In this document: positions 1-9,016 of the stretch, piece after piece | Position numbering within the stretch: the first letter of the stretch is position 1 | Layout: the number at the start of each line of letters is the position of its first letter | DNA from: M3007 sp041736625 | Lineage (GTDB): Bacteria; Bacteroidota; Bacteroidia; Chitinophagales; Saprospiraceae | Direction of reading: 5' to 3' | NCBI GenBank assembly: GCA_041736625.1 | Contig: JBGSTG010000054.1 | Location: 1-54,093 of the forward strand | Length of the DNA: 54,093 bases | Notes under the pieces: generated by a model | Databases searched by the model: none | What the model saw: only the letters and a program-made list of their open reading frames with translations | Told to the model about the DNA's origin: nothing | Made by a program: the position numbers and the translations under genes

Positions 1-855
1 CGGGCCATGGCGGCGTTCGACGCCTACCTGCACATCCGCGCGCCGTTCAACCTGCGCGAGAGCGCCTCCGCCGACCCGGAGCGCGCCCGCATCCGCCAGG
101 AGGCGCTGGCGCCACTCAACCGCGACTACTTCGAGCGGACCGCCGACCGGAGGCTGAAGCGCAACCTCTGCCAGTTTCCCACCGACGCCGCCGCCCAGGA
201 AGCCGGCATGTCGCTGAGCGAATACGAACAATTTGTGTACGGCGCCTGCGGGCTGCTCGGCCCCGACCCCATTCAGCACTGGCTCGACGTGCGCGCCCGC
301 CAGCAACACATCGTCGACCACCTCAACCGCTGCACCGACATCCGCTACTGCGCCGAAGGCACCGACATCCGCTTCAGCACCCAGGGCCGCACCTGGATCA
401 ACTCCGACGGCCAAACCAACATGCCCTCCGGCGAGGTGTACACCAGCCCGGTGGAGGACAGCGTGCAGGGGGTCGTCCACTTCTCCTACCCAGGCCTGTA
501 CCAGGGCAAGGAGGTGGAAGGTGTAACCCTTTGGGTGAAACACGGGTACATTGAAAAATGGGAGGCGCGCCGCGGGCAGGAGTTTCTCGACCACATCTTC
601 ACCCTGCCCGGTACCCGGCGCTTTGGAGAAGCCGCCATCGGCACCAACTACAACATCACCCGGATGACCAAAAACATCCTGTTCGACGAAAAGATCGGCG
701 GCACCATGCACATGGCCATCGGACAAAGCTACCTGCAGTGCGGGGGCAAAAACGAGTCCGGCGTGCACTGGGACATGATCACCGACATGACCCGCGGGGG
801 CGAAGTGTGGGCGGATGGGGAATTGATTTACCGGGACGGGAAGTTTTTGTTTTAA
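1..855 (+). CDS. M29 family aminopeptidase, 3' part (cut by window start)
   Basis: The reading frame is open from base 1, so only the C-terminal part (about 284 residues) is present; the ATG at 7 is internal. It matches the metal-binding half of M29 (AmpS/AmpT, thermophilic metallo-aminopeptidase) proteins: GEVYTSP with the first Glu ligand, a Glu in RFGEAAIGTN, the His and Tyr of GGTMHMAIGQSY, and His and Asp of ESGVHWDMITDM appear in the family order. These ligands bind a two-metal centre that removes N-terminal residues from peptides, normally in the cytoplasm. The C terminus (GELIYRDGKF) is also typical. The stop TAA runs into an A-rich stretch. Family assignment is secure; the substrate is not known. 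Confidence 0.93.
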   Translation, partial: RAMAAFDAYLHIRAPFNLRESASADPERARIRQEALAPLNRDYFERTADRRLKRNLCQFPTDAAAQEAGMSLSEYEQFVYGACGLLGPDPIQHWLDVRARQQHIVDHLNRCTDIRYCAEGTDIRFSTQGRTWINSDGQTNMPSGEVYTSPVEDSVQGVVHFSYPGLYQGKEVEGVTLWVKHGYIEKWEARRGQEFLDHIFTLPGTRRFGEAAIGTNYNITRMTKNILFDEKIGGTMHMAIGQSYLQCGGKNESGVHWDMITDMTRGGEVWADGELIYRDGKFLF

Positions 856-893
856 AAAAACACATTTTATTGTACATTTGCAGGAGCAATTTA

Positions 894-1190
894 ATGCGCA
901 TGAATAGCGATCACATCCTATCCTTCCTGAGGCAGAACCGTCACATCCTGGAAGAGCAGCTTGGTGTAAAACGCATTGGCCTGTTTGGTTCCTATGCCAC
1001 GGGGACTGCCCATGCAAACAGCGATGTAGATTTGCTGGTTGAGCAAAATGAAGCCAGTTTTTGCAAGCTGGTCGCGCTGCAAGCATTTCTGGAATCACAT
1101 CTGCAAGTCGATGTCGACCTCGTGCGCAAAGGCCCGCACTTGCGTCGTCCGTTTCTGGAGCGCATCGAGTCGGAAATCGTTTATGCCTGA
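894..1190 (+). CDS. MNT-type nucleotidyltransferase (MntA-like antitoxin)
   Basis: A 98-residue minimal nucleotidyltransferase. The signature GSYATG at residues 32-37 is followed by SDVDLLVE, giving the GS-x10-D-x-D arrangement (G32 S33, D44, D46), with a third acidic position in DVDLV near residue 75, so the active site looks complete. In characterised HepT/MntA pairs the MNT protein neutralises the HEPN toxin by adding AMP to a tyrosine beside the RNase motif. The start is the ATG at 894; an in-frame ATG two codons later is an alternative. Its stop overlaps the next gene by 8 bases (ATGCCTGA), the usual arrangement of this two-gene module. It lies 38 bp after the aminopeptidase gene. Confidence 0.88.
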   Translation: MRMNSDHILSFLRQNRHILEEQLGVKRIGLFGSYATGTAHANSDVDLLVEQNEASFCKLVALQAFLESHLQVDVDLVRKGPHLRRPFLERIESEIVYA

Positions 1191-1542
1191 ACATGGTTAC
1201 ATCGTCCGGGAATCACTTGAAGTGATCCAGCAGGCACTCGACTTGATATTCGGCCGTTTCAGCGCCATCGACTCGGCCAGGGCGTTTATCCGCAATGATG
1301 AGAACCGTACGATACTGGACGCCATTTACCTGCGCATGCAAATGATCTCCCAAAAAATAGATCGGATCGAACATGCCAAACCTGAATTTTTTAAAGAACA
1401 CCACATAGACGTTACCAATTTGAAATCCATAAACAGGCATATCGAACTGAATTATGACGAACTGGATTATGAACTTATTTTCGATATCTGTAAAAACGTT
1501 CTTCCACAATTTCAGAAAGAGTTGAAAACCATTCAACTGTAG
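1183..1542 (+). CDS. HEPN-domain protein (HepT-like toxin partner)
   Basis: A 119-residue, helix-rich protein directly coupled to the MNT gene and resembling the DUF86/HepT family in length and in its C-terminal pattern (ELDYELIFDICKNVLPQF). Active HepT toxins carry R-x4-H-x-Y, an RNase motif plus the tyrosine that MntA modifies. Here the corresponding stretch reads INRHIELNYDEL: R85 is present, but Asn90 stands where His is expected and Tyr91 follows directly, one residue shorter than usual. RNase activity may therefore be lost or altered. The stop lies 11 bp before the SNF2 helicase, so all three genes may be co-transcribed. HEPN identity rests on context plus the C-terminal motif. Confidence 0.78.
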   Translation: MPEHGYIVRESLEVIQQALDLIFGRFSAIDSARAFIRNDENRTILDAIYLRMQMISQKIDRIEHAKPEFFKEHHIDVTNLKSINRHIELNYDELDYELIFDICKNVLPQFQKELKTIQL

Positions 1543-1553
1543 GAATCCCCGAA

Positions 1554-4466
1554 ATGGTCATTGTCTTTAATCTCTATCCTCTGGAGGAAGGTATTTATCT
1601 GCCCGGCGCCTACATTGTTACCGAAGACCGGCAGGGAACGCCTACCCACATTGTTCAGCGTGCCACCCGCGAAACAATTCCGGCCCAGGGCCTGGCTTTC
1701 GACGAGCCGTACCCGGCGCTTTTCGCCCTGATCGATTCCCTGTTGCCTAAAAACATCGAAGCCCGCTTCAAGCCGCCCAAAAGCAGGCACACGCCGGCCC
1801 TGGCCTATTTGCTCGAGGACCCACAGACGCGCCCCACCGTCCAGCGGTACCTGCACGATCAGCTCGACCGGTTCCTGCAACTGGTGGTGCGCCACCGCCT
1901 GCCCCTGGCCCTCGACGCCGAACGCCGCACGCTGGTGAAGGATGTGTTGCTGGCCCTGCCCACTGCGGACGTCACTCCGCACATTTCCTTTGCCAAAACG
2001 GCCGACGGGGTCGAGTACCGCCTCCAGCTGGGCACGGAAACCGACAAGTGGCGTATTTCCGGCGCCGACGTTGTGCCCCTGACCAATTCCGACCCGGCGT
2101 GGCTGCTTGCCGGCCACGCCCTCCTGCGCGTACCGGGCATCAACGGCAATATGGTCAAGCCGTTCCAGAAAAAAGACGTGGTGCACATTCCGCCGGACAA
2201 GGTACAGTTGTATTTCCGCCAGTTTATCGCCAAAACCGCCGGACGTACCGTCATCGAGGCCGAAGGTTTTGAGCTCAGCACCGATCAGCAGTTGCGCCAT
2301 GTGCGGCTCGAACCGGTGGAGCACGTGCTGGAGAACGCCTGGTATCTGAGGCCGGTTTTTGTGTACGACGGCGCTGAATTTGCGTGGGGCGACAAGCGCG
2401 ACCGCGTCACCACCGTGCACTTCGACGAACAGCAGAACGCCGCCCTCAGTCAGGTGACCCGCCACAATGCTGCGGAGGCCGAAAGCCTCGCCCGGCTCGA
2501 AGCGCTGGGCCTCGAGGCGTCGGGGCGCCTGCTGAAGCCCGCCGGGCAGGGGGGCTTGGAGGCCTGCGTCAACTGGCTCGCGGCACACCGGGAAACGATT
2601 CTCGCCCAGGGCTTCGAACTGGCTCCACTGCTCGCCGACGGCCGGGCGTTGGCCCTCCACCTGCCGGCGCTGGCGCTGGAGACCGGCGCCGACGGCGACT
2701 GGTTCGACGTTCGCGGCCGTGTGGTGGTGGGCGAACACCAGTTCCCGTTCAAGGCGCTCGTGCCCTGGATACGGCGGGGCGACACGTATTATCCGTTGCC
2801 CGACGGTACTTTTTTCCGGATCCCGGAAGAATGGTTCGCGCGCTACAGCGACCTGCTGCAGGCAGCCGAAGACGGTCCCGGCGACAGCCTGAAGCTACGC
2901 CGCTCCCTCTTTACCCTGCTGGAAAAGGCAGACCTGCAGCCGGCTGCCGACCGCCATTTTCCCGTGATCGACCCCGAACAGGTGGCGTTCGAACTGCCCG
3001 CCACCTTGCAGGCCACCCTGCGCCCTTACCAACTCACCGGGGTAAAATGGCTCGTCGGACACCACCGCGAGGGCTTTGGCGCTTGCCTGGCCGACGACAT
3101 GGGCCTGGGTAAAACGCTGCAAACCATTGCCCTGCTACTCCACCTGAAAAACGAGGCGCTCACCGCCAACGGATCCGCGACGCAGGAAGCAACCCTGCAA
3201 CTCGACCTTTTTCAGGCCCACCAGGAACAACTGAAACCCCTTCAGGCGCTCGTCATCCTTCCCGCCTCCCTCGTTTTCAACTGGCAACAGGAGCTCCGCC
3301 GGTTCGCGCCCAGCCTGTTCGTGGCCGTGCACACGGGCCCCCGGCGCGCTAAAGACATCCGCGCCCTGGCGTCGCACGACGTGGTGCTCACCACTTACCA
3401 CCTGGCGCGCCAGGATCTGGGCCTCCTGGGCGCCCACCGCTGGCGGGTGATCGTGCTCGATGAAAGCCAGTACATCAAAAACCGCACGTCGGAGATTTCC
3501 AAAGTGGTGCGCAGCCTGCAGGGCGACTTTCGCGTGTCGCTTTCCGGCACGCCGATCGAAAATTCGTTGTCGGATTTGTGGACCCAAATGGAGTTCATTA
3601 ACCCCGATACACTGGGTACTTACGCCGATTTTCGCGAACGGTTTCAGGCACCCATTGAAAAAAAGGGAGACCCCGTGGCCAAACAGCAGTTGTTCGAACG
3701 CGTGCGGCCCTTTTTCCTGCGCCGCACCAAAGAAGAGGTGGCCCCCGACCTGCCGCCCCTTAGCGAGCAGCTTTTTTACTCCGAAATGGCCGCCGACCAG
3801 CACAAGGTGTATGAAAAAATAAAATCGGCTGCCCGAAACGAGATTTTGTCCCTTTTCGACGACCCCAAAACCCGCCTTCAGGCGCTGCAGGCGCTCACCC
3901 GTCTCCGGCAACTGGCCAATCACCCGGTGCTGGCCGACCCCGAATACACGGGAGAGAGCGGCAAGTTTGCCGACGTGATGGCGCAATGGGAGACCATCCG
4001 AAAGGCCAGGCATAAAGCGCTTTTTTTCAGCAGTTTTGAAAAACATTTGCGCCTTTTCCGCGCGGCTTTTGAGGAGCAGGGGCGCTCTTTTGCCTGGCTG
4101 ACGGGCGATACCCCCGGCCCCCAACGCGCCGAGGCTGTGCGGCGTTTCCAGGAGGACGAAAGCGTACAAGCCTTTTTCATGACGGTGAAGGCCGGCGGGG
4201 TCGGGCTGAACCTGACGGCGGCCGACTACGTGTTCGTGCTCGACCCCTGGTGGAACCCGGCTGCCGAAAGCCAGGCCATCGCCCGGGCCCACCGCATCGG
4301 GCAGACCCGACCGGTGACCGCCCTCCGTTTCATCAGCCGCGGCAGCATCGAGGAGAAGATCGTGCAATTGCAGGAACGCAAAAAAGCGCTGGGGCAGGCC
4401 CTGTTTGCCGACGGCGGGGAGGAGCCGGGATTGAGCCGGGCCGATCTGGAGTTGCTGCTCAGTTGA
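1554..4466 (+). CDS. SNF2-family DEAD-like helicase
   Basis: 970 residues. The C-terminal half is a full two-lobe SNF2/RapA-type ATPase: Walker A DDMGLGKT (K520), motif II DESQ (636-639, where DEAH or DEAQ is commoner), LSGTPIEN, GGVGLNLTAADYVF, and the arginine-finger motif QAIARAHRIGQ (907-917). Such proteins use ATP hydrolysis to translocate on double-stranded DNA or displace bound proteins such as RNA polymerase; they are not strand-separating helicases. The N-terminal 450 or so residues contain no motif I recognise, but this layout is common in Bacteroidota SNF2 proteins. A cysteine-rich SWIM finger is not visible. The gene begins 11 bp after the HEPN gene; whether that link is functional is unknown. 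Confidence 0.93.
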   Translation: MVIVFNLYPLEEGIYLPGAYIVTEDRQGTPTHIVQRATRETIPAQGLAFDEPYPALFALIDSLLPKNIEARFKPPKSRHTPALAYLLEDPQTRPTVQRYLHDQLDRFLQLVVRHRLPLALDAERRTLVKDVLLALPTADVTPHISFAKTADGVEYRLQLGTETDKWRISGADVVPLTNSDPAWLLAGHALLRVPGINGNMVKPFQKKDVVHIPPDKVQLYFRQFIAKTAGRTVIEAEGFELSTDQQLRHVRLEPVEHVLENAWYLRPVFVYDGAEFAWGDKRDRVTTVHFDEQQNAALSQVTRHNAAEAESLARLEALGLEASGRLLKPAGQGGLEACVNWLAAHRETILAQGFELAPLLADGRALALHLPALALETGADGDWFDVRGRVVVGEHQFPFKALVPWIRRGDTYYPLPDGTFFRIPEEWFARYSDLLQAAEDGPGDSLKLRRSLFTLLEKADLQPAADRHFPVIDPEQVAFELPATLQATLRPYQLTGVKWLVGHHREGFGACLADDMGLGKTLQTIALLLHLKNEALTANGSATQEATLQLDLFQAHQEQLKPLQALVILPASLVFNWQQELRRFAPSLFVAVHTGPRRAKDIRALASHDVVLTTYHLARQDLGLLGAHRWRVIVLDESQYIKNRTSEISKVVRSLQGDFRVSLSGTPIENSLSDLWTQMEFINPDTLGTYADFRERFQAPIEKKGDPVAKQQLFERVRPFFLRRTKEEVAPDLPPLSEQLFYSEMAADQHKVYEKIKSAARNEILSLFDDPKTRLQALQALTRLRQLANHPVLADPEYTGESGKFADVMAQWETIRKARHKALFFSSFEKHLRLFRAAFEEQGRSFAWLTGDTPGPQRAEAVRRFQEDESVQAFFMTVKAGGVGLNLTAADYVFVLDPWWNPAAESQAIARAHRIGQTRPVTALRFISRGSIEEKIVQLQERKKALGQALFADGGEEPGLSRADLELLLS

Positions 4467-4565
4467 AAGCTTAGAACGAATCTAAATATTACAGAGCCCT
4501 CAACGAATCTCCGCCTCATTCGTTCCTGCTTGGTTAACGCCTGACGCCCTTACCCCATTCCGTAC

Positions 4566-6845
4566 ATGCACTACTACCGCAATCTTTTGCTCGTCGCCTA
4601 CGGCGTGCTGATACTCGTCAGCGCTTTTTTGCTCACCCGGCTGAAATTTACGTTCGATTTCGAGCAGTTTTTCCCGATAGGAGACCCGGACTACGCTTTT
4701 TTCAAAACCTTCACGGCCGATTTTGAGAGCGACGACAACTTTCTGCTCATCGCCGTGGAGCGCACAGGAGGTGTGTTCGACAGCGCATTTTTGGCCGATT
4801 TCCACGATTTATCCCTGCGGGCCGCCGACCTGCCGTATGTCACGAAAACGCTTTCGCTCACCAAGCTGCAATATCCGCTCAAGACACCCTTCGGCATCAC
4901 TTCAGTGCCGGCCATTCACCTGGACCAACCCGAATATTACGAGACGGACAAAGTGCGCATCCTGCAGGATCAGCGGTTTGTGCACAACCTGATTTCGGAA
5001 GACGCCACTGCCGTCAATTTGGTGCTCAAGACAAAGGAACGGATGCAACTGGAAGAGTCGGAGGTGTTCATGGCGGAACTGGAGATCTTGCTGGGTCAAT
5101 ACCGTTTTGATCAGGTGCACAAGCTGGGGCGCGCGTATTTTCAGCGCGATCTGGTGTGGATGGAGAAGCGGGAGATCACCGTGTCTATCCTGGTGGCCGC
5201 TTTGCTTTCGGCGGGCGTGCTGTTCTTTATTTACCGCAAGTGGTCCATGGTGTTCATCGCCATGGGGGGCATTGGGCTGGCGCTGTTGTTTTTCCTCGGT
5301 GTCCTCAGCGCACTGGGTCGGGAACTAAATGCCCTGGCAGCTCTGTACCCCATCCTGATGTGCATTGTGGGCGTAGCCGACACCATACACCTGACCACCA
5401 AGTATCTGGATGAACTGGACAAGGGGCACGACCGGCGCACCGCCATGCGCATCACCTTACGCGAAGTCGGCCTGGCCACCTTCATCACCTGCACCACCAC
5501 CGCGCTGGGGTTCGCCTCCCTGCTCACGAACCGCACGTTGCCGATTCAGGGTTTCGGCGTGAATGCAGCCCTGGGGGTAATCATCGCCTTTTTTGTCATA
5601 TACGGTTGGTTGTGGGCCATGTTGCCCCGGTTCACCGCCGAACAGCTGATTAAGCCGACGCGGGAATACGCGTTTTGGGATACCTTCATGGAGTGGACCT
5701 ATCGGTTTACGGCGGAAAAAAAGCGCGCCATCGTGGGGGTCAGCCTCGTGTTACTCGCCCTGTGTTTTTGGGGTATTTCCATGATCCACACCAACTACAG
5801 GATTAAAAACAACCTGCCGCGCGGGCAGCAGATCACCGCCGATTTTTTGTATTTTGAACAGAAATTTGCCGGCTTCCGACCGATGGAGGTGGCTGTGATG
5901 CCCCAGAACGGGTTGGCGGCCGACGATTACCAGGTGCTTCGGGAGATGGACAAGCTGGAAACCCACCTGCGCAGCTACGCGCCGATCAAAACAGTGAGCT
6001 CGATCAACGACCTGTACCGGAGCCTGAACGCCATGCGCTCGGGGAACCGGGCCGACGCGTATCGCTTTCCGGAAAACGAAGCCTTGTTCGCGCAATTGCA
6101 GCCCCTGGCGGCCAAAGCGCCCGCCGCAGCCACCGAGGTGCTCATTAGCAAAAACCGGGACAAAACGCGCATCGCCACGCGGGTGACCGACGTGGGGCGC
6201 GACAGCGTGCAGGCCATGCAGCGCAGCATCGAAGGCTGGTGGGCGGCCAACACCGACTCTACGGTCGCTCGCTTCCGCCTGACGGGCACGGGGCTGATTT
6301 TGGATAAAAACTCCAGTTACATTCGGGACAACATGTTACAGGGGCTCATCCCTTCAGTGCTGATCGTGGCGCTGCTCATGGGCTTGTTGTTCCGCGATGC
6401 GCGCATCATGCTGGTGTTCCTGGTGCCCAACGTGTTCCCTTTGTTTTTTGCCGGCGCGCTCATCGGCTTTGCCGGCATTCCACTCGAGGCAGGGATCGCA
6501 ACGGTATTCAGCATCGTTTTTGGCATTGCTACCGACGACACAATACACTTCCTAAGCACGTTCAAGATTTATCGGAACCAACAAAAGTCGGTTGAGGATG
6601 CGCTGCACCTCACGCTGAAAGAAACCGGAAAGGCTATGGTGCTGAGCAGCATCATCCTGTTTTTCAGCTTTTTGGTGATGTTATTTTCCATCCACCCGCC
6701 GTCGCTGATCGTCGGGCTGCTGGTCAGTGTGACCCTGGCCGGGGCGTTATTTTGCGATCTGTTTCTTGCGCCCATTCTGGTGCGCGCACTGATCCGGGAG
6801 CCTAATTCTTCCGGTACTTTATCTGGCATCCCACAGCCCGGGTAA
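4566..6845 (+). CDS. RND/MMPL-family exporter
   Basis: 759-residue inner-membrane protein with the internal duplication of the RND superfamily: one N-terminal membrane helix (about 8-23), a periplasmic domain, a block of five helices (about 210-370), another single helix (about 390-412), a second periplasmic domain and a final block of helices (about 615-745). Each helix block carries a conserved polar patch (VGVADTIHLTTKYLDE; GIATDDTIHFLSTFK) typical of the MMPL/hydrophobe exporter branch and used for proton coupling. The substrate is likely a lipid or hydrophobic molecule, by analogy only. No membrane-fusion or outer-membrane partner gene is adjacent. The 3' end overlaps the convergent thioredoxin-like gene by 44 bp. 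Confidence 0.9.
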   Translation: MHYYRNLLLVAYGVLILVSAFLLTRLKFTFDFEQFFPIGDPDYAFFKTFTADFESDDNFLLIAVERTGGVFDSAFLADFHDLSLRAADLPYVTKTLSLTKLQYPLKTPFGITSVPAIHLDQPEYYETDKVRILQDQRFVHNLISEDATAVNLVLKTKERMQLEESEVFMAELEILLGQYRFDQVHKLGRAYFQRDLVWMEKREITVSILVAALLSAGVLFFIYRKWSMVFIAMGGIGLALLFFLGVLSALGRELNALAALYPILMCIVGVADTIHLTTKYLDELDKGHDRRTAMRITLREVGLATFITCTTTALGFASLLTNRTLPIQGFGVNAALGVIIAFFVIYGWLWAMLPRFTAEQLIKPTREYAFWDTFMEWTYRFTAEKKRAIVGVSLVLLALCFWGISMIHTNYRIKNNLPRGQQITADFLYFEQKFAGFRPMEVAVMPQNGLAADDYQVLREMDKLETHLRSYAPIKTVSSINDLYRSLNAMRSGNRADAYRFPENEALFAQLQPLAAKAPAAATEVLISKNRDKTRIATRVTDVGRDSVQAMQRSIEGWWAANTDSTVARFRLTGTGLILDKNSSYIRDNMLQGLIPSVLIVALLMGLLFRDARIMLVFLVPNVFPLFFAGALIGFAGIPLEAGIATVFSIVFGIATDDTIHFLSTFKIYRNQQKSVEDALHLTLKETGKAMVLSSIILFFSFLVMLFSIHPPSLIVGLLVSVTLAGALFCDLFLAPILVRALIREPNSSGTLSGIPQPG

Positions 6846-7407
6846 AATCCGGGTTGGGGCGTTCGCCGCGCATGAGCGCTTCTACCGCTTGCTCAGCGTA
6901 TTTGTTTTTGGCCGCGGAGGCCATTTCCGGGTTATCGTCGATTGCGCCGATGTAGCGCACGATGCGGTCCTGATCCAGGAGGAAGACGTGCGGGGTTCGG
7001 TTGGCGCCGAACAGGCGAAAGACGGTTTGTTCGTTGTCGAAAGCGTAGGCGAAGGGGTAGCGCTTGGATTTGGCGCGTTTTTGCATTTCCTCGAAGCTGT
7101 CTTCCGGAACGATATCTGGATCGTTCGGGTTGATGGCGATGACGGGAAATCCTTTGGGGGCGTATTTGTTGTGCAGATCGATGATGCGCTGTTCGTACAG
7201 TTGCGCGTAGGGGCAATGGTTGCAGGTGAAGATGACGAAAAAGCCACGCGCATTCGGGTAGTTGTCGAGGGTGACCTTTTTGTTGTCGACCCCGGGCAGG
7301 TTAAAATCCTCCACCCTGTCGCCGACGATGTATGTGGCAGGGTGTCCGGCCCGGACAAAAAGAAAAATAAGGGCGAGCAAAAACAGCTTGCAGGTGGTGT
7401 TTTTCAT
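6802..7407 (-). CDS. Exported thioredoxin-like (redoxin/AhpC-TSA type) protein
   Basis: 201 residues with an N-terminal signal sequence (MKNTTCKLFLLALIFLFVRA) followed by a thioredoxin fold: a GDRVEDFNLPGVDNK start typical of AhpC/TSA-like redoxins, then FTCNHCPYAQ with a CNHC active site, and the cis-proline region NRTPHVFLLDQD. The CxHCPYA variant is characteristic of a redoxin-like group annotated as thioredoxin family protein. The periplasmic role is probably thiol-disulfide exchange or peroxide handling; the substrate is unknown. A TTG three codons upstream is possible, but the ATG at 7407 gives a better signal peptide. It is followed on the opposite strand by the RND gene, tail to tail with overlapping ends. 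Confidence 0.88.
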   Translation of the reverse strand: MKNTTCKLFLLALIFLFVRAGHPATYIVGDRVEDFNLPGVDNKKVTLDNYPNARGFFVIFTCNHCPYAQLYEQRIIDLHNKYAPKGFPVIAINPNDPDIVPEDSFEEMQKRAKSKRYPFAYAFDNEQTVFRLFGANRTPHVFLLDQDRIVRYIGAIDDNPEMASAAKNKYAEQAVEALMRGERPNPDFTRAVGCQIKYRKN

Positions 7408-7472
7408 TATAATCAAGTTTTAGGGACGAAGGGGGCTCCGACAGGCAACAAAATGGGATGCGGTAAGGGGTC

Positions 7473-8021
7473 TTATTTTTTGGCACTTCCGTTGTGGGCG
7501 GAAGAGGCAGATTGGCTGGAGACCAGAAAGGGCCGTACAAAAGTGTCCAACTCGGCAAAATCCTTAAATTTCTCGGCAAACGCTTCCCGGCGGTCACCGC
7601 GAACGACCACGGTGAAGGGCAGGGCGCCATCCCAACTCGGATGCACTTTGGGCATCCATTCGTTGGTTTCCATATCGGTGAGGTGCAGCACGTCGGCAGA
7701 CACCTTGTTGTCCCGAACGAAGGGGATTACTCGTTTCTCATGGTAGCTCTTAAAATCGAGGCTGACCAGCACGACTTCCACTTTTTCATCTCCATACTGT
7801 CGGTGGAGCTCTTCGAAGTAGGGCAACTCTTCTACGCAGGGACTGCACCAGGTTGCCCAGAAGTTGATCACAACGGTGTGCTGTGCATCCAGGTAAGGTT
7901 GTATGTGTTTTTCCAATTGCGAAAAGCTGTCACAAAGGACTACTTTTTGCGCCTGGACGGGGGCCCAGCGGCAAAGAAAACACGCTAATATCAGGAGACC
8001 AATTTTTCGAGACGGGAACAT
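7473..8021 (-). CDS. TlpA-like periplasmic thiol-disulfide oxidoreductase
   Basis: 182 residues: a signal peptide ending near VQAQ (about residue 25), then a TlpA/ResA-type thioredoxin domain with active site NFWATWCSPC and a downstream GALPFTVVV segment holding the cis-proline. Such proteins reduce disulfides in periplasmic substrates, for example apocytochromes. The C terminus is a short Ser-rich, low-complexity tail. It lies 65 bp upstream of the other thioredoxin-fold gene in the same direction, so the two may form an operon. The ATG at 8021 is the only reasonable start. Confidence 0.92.
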   Translation of the reverse strand: MFPSRKIGLLILACFLCRWAPVQAQKVVLCDSFSQLEKHIQPYLDAQHTVVINFWATWCSPCVEELPYFEELHRQYGDEKVEVVLVSLDFKSYHEKRVIPFVRDNKVSADVLHLTDMETNEWMPKVHPSWDGALPFTVVVRGDRREAFAEKFKDFAELDTFVRPFLVSSQSASSAHNGSAKK

Positions 8022-8131
8022 AATAACATCTTATTAAAAAAAACAATGCAAGTAACGGGTTTTCCTGCAATTAATAGTTCTCCTGATCCAATTTTCCGAC
8101 GAAAAAAAATGTTAAATTTATTTAAACACAA

Positions 8132-8168
8132 AAAACCCTTCGTAAACGCATTGTTTACGAAGGGTTTT
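8132..8168 (-). terminator. Rho-independent terminator after the zinc-ribbon gene
   Basis: A perfect 16-bp stem (8132-8147 pairing with 8153-8168, arms starting AAAACCCTTCG) with a 5-base loop. On the minus strand it lies about 25 bp after the stop of the zinc-ribbon gene at 8194 and is followed by a T-run, as expected for intrinsic termination in that direction. Confidence 0.85.
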
Positions 8169-8193
8169 CAGTCTTTTTGGTGTCTGCGCCGGC

Positions 8194-8949
8194 TTAGGCT
8201 TCCACCTCGGCGTTGTTGTGCACGATGGTGTGATCAACCAGAATGCGGCCACAATGCTCGCAAGCGATGATGCGCATGTGCAGTCCTACCTCGAGTTGTT
8301 TTTGGGGAGGGACGCGGTTGAAGCAGCCGCCGCAGGCGTCGCGCTCCACCGACACCACGGCCAGTCCGTTCCGGTAAGTACGGCGGATTTTGTCGTAGGC
8401 GTTGAGCAGCCGATCCTCTATGCCTGTACGCGCTTTGTTGGAAGCATCGCGCAGTTTGTTTTCTTCCTGCTCTGTTTTTTCAATAATGCCCTGCAGCTCG
8501 ATTTTCTTGTTGCCCAGCTCGGTCTGCTTGGCGGCATATTTGGCTTCGGCGATCGTGAGACCCTCTTTGCGGGACTCCAGTTGGCCCTTCAGGTCGTTGG
8601 CGCGCTTTTCGGCCAGTTGTATGTCGAGCTTGGCCAGTTCGATCTCTTTTTGCAGGGCCTCGTATTCCCGGTTGTTCTTGACTTCGTCGAGTTGCTTCTG
8701 GTATTTTTTAATGTTGGCCTCTGCGTCTTTCCCGGCGTTTTGTTGCTTGGCAATGTCCATTTCCAATTCTTTTGCATTGGACTGAAGCTTGCCGATGCGG
8801 GTCTCCAGACCCGCCACTTCATCTTCGAGGTCGGCCACCTCGATGGGCAGCTCACCTTTGATGATCTGGATTTCGTCCAACTGAGAATCGACCTGCTGGA
8901 GTTCCCAAAGTTTTTTTAATTTTTCCGTGATGCTGGTTTCAACAAACAT
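8194..8949 (-). CDS. Coiled-coil protein with C4 zinc ribbon (zf-RING_7 family)
   Basis: About 251 residues. Residues 1-185 are a long charged coiled coil rich in Glu, Lys, Leu and Gln; the C-terminal 55 residues form a zinc ribbon with CGGCFNRVPPQ and ACEHCGRIL, two CxxC knuckles. This is the widespread C4-type zinc-ribbon family with a hairpin of coiled coils, whose bacterial members have been linked to nucleic-acid or translation-related roles; the exact role here is unknown. The ATG at 8949 (MFVETSITEKL) fits the family better than the upstream ATG at 8979. The gene follows the Nif3-like gene by 67 bp in the same direction, a common pairing, and ends at a strong terminator. Confidence 0.9.
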   Translation of the reverse strand: MFVETSITEKLKKLWELQQVDSQLDEIQIIKGELPIEVADLEDEVAGLETRIGKLQSNAKELEMDIAKQQNAGKDAEANIKKYQKQLDEVKNNREYEALQKEIELAKLDIQLAEKRANDLKGQLESRKEGLTIAEAKYAAKQTELGNKKIELQGIIEKTEQEENKLRDASNKARTGIEDRLLNAYDKIRRTYRNGLAVVSVERDACGGCFNRVPPQKQLEVGLHMRIIACEHCGRILVDHTIVHNNAEVEA

Positions 8950-9016
8950 GCGACCTTGGAGTTGTGGTGATCCGGCCATGCCGGAAAGTGGATATAGGAC
9001 ACTGACATCGAAGCGG

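Noticed and set aside
1533..2738. 401-codon open frame opposite the SNF2 gene
   Set aside because: No domain pattern; overlaps the certain SNF2 gene.
4502..4524. Terminator after the SNF2 gene
   Set aside because: Only a 7-bp AT-rich stem with a 9-base loop and no T-run; too weak to annotate.
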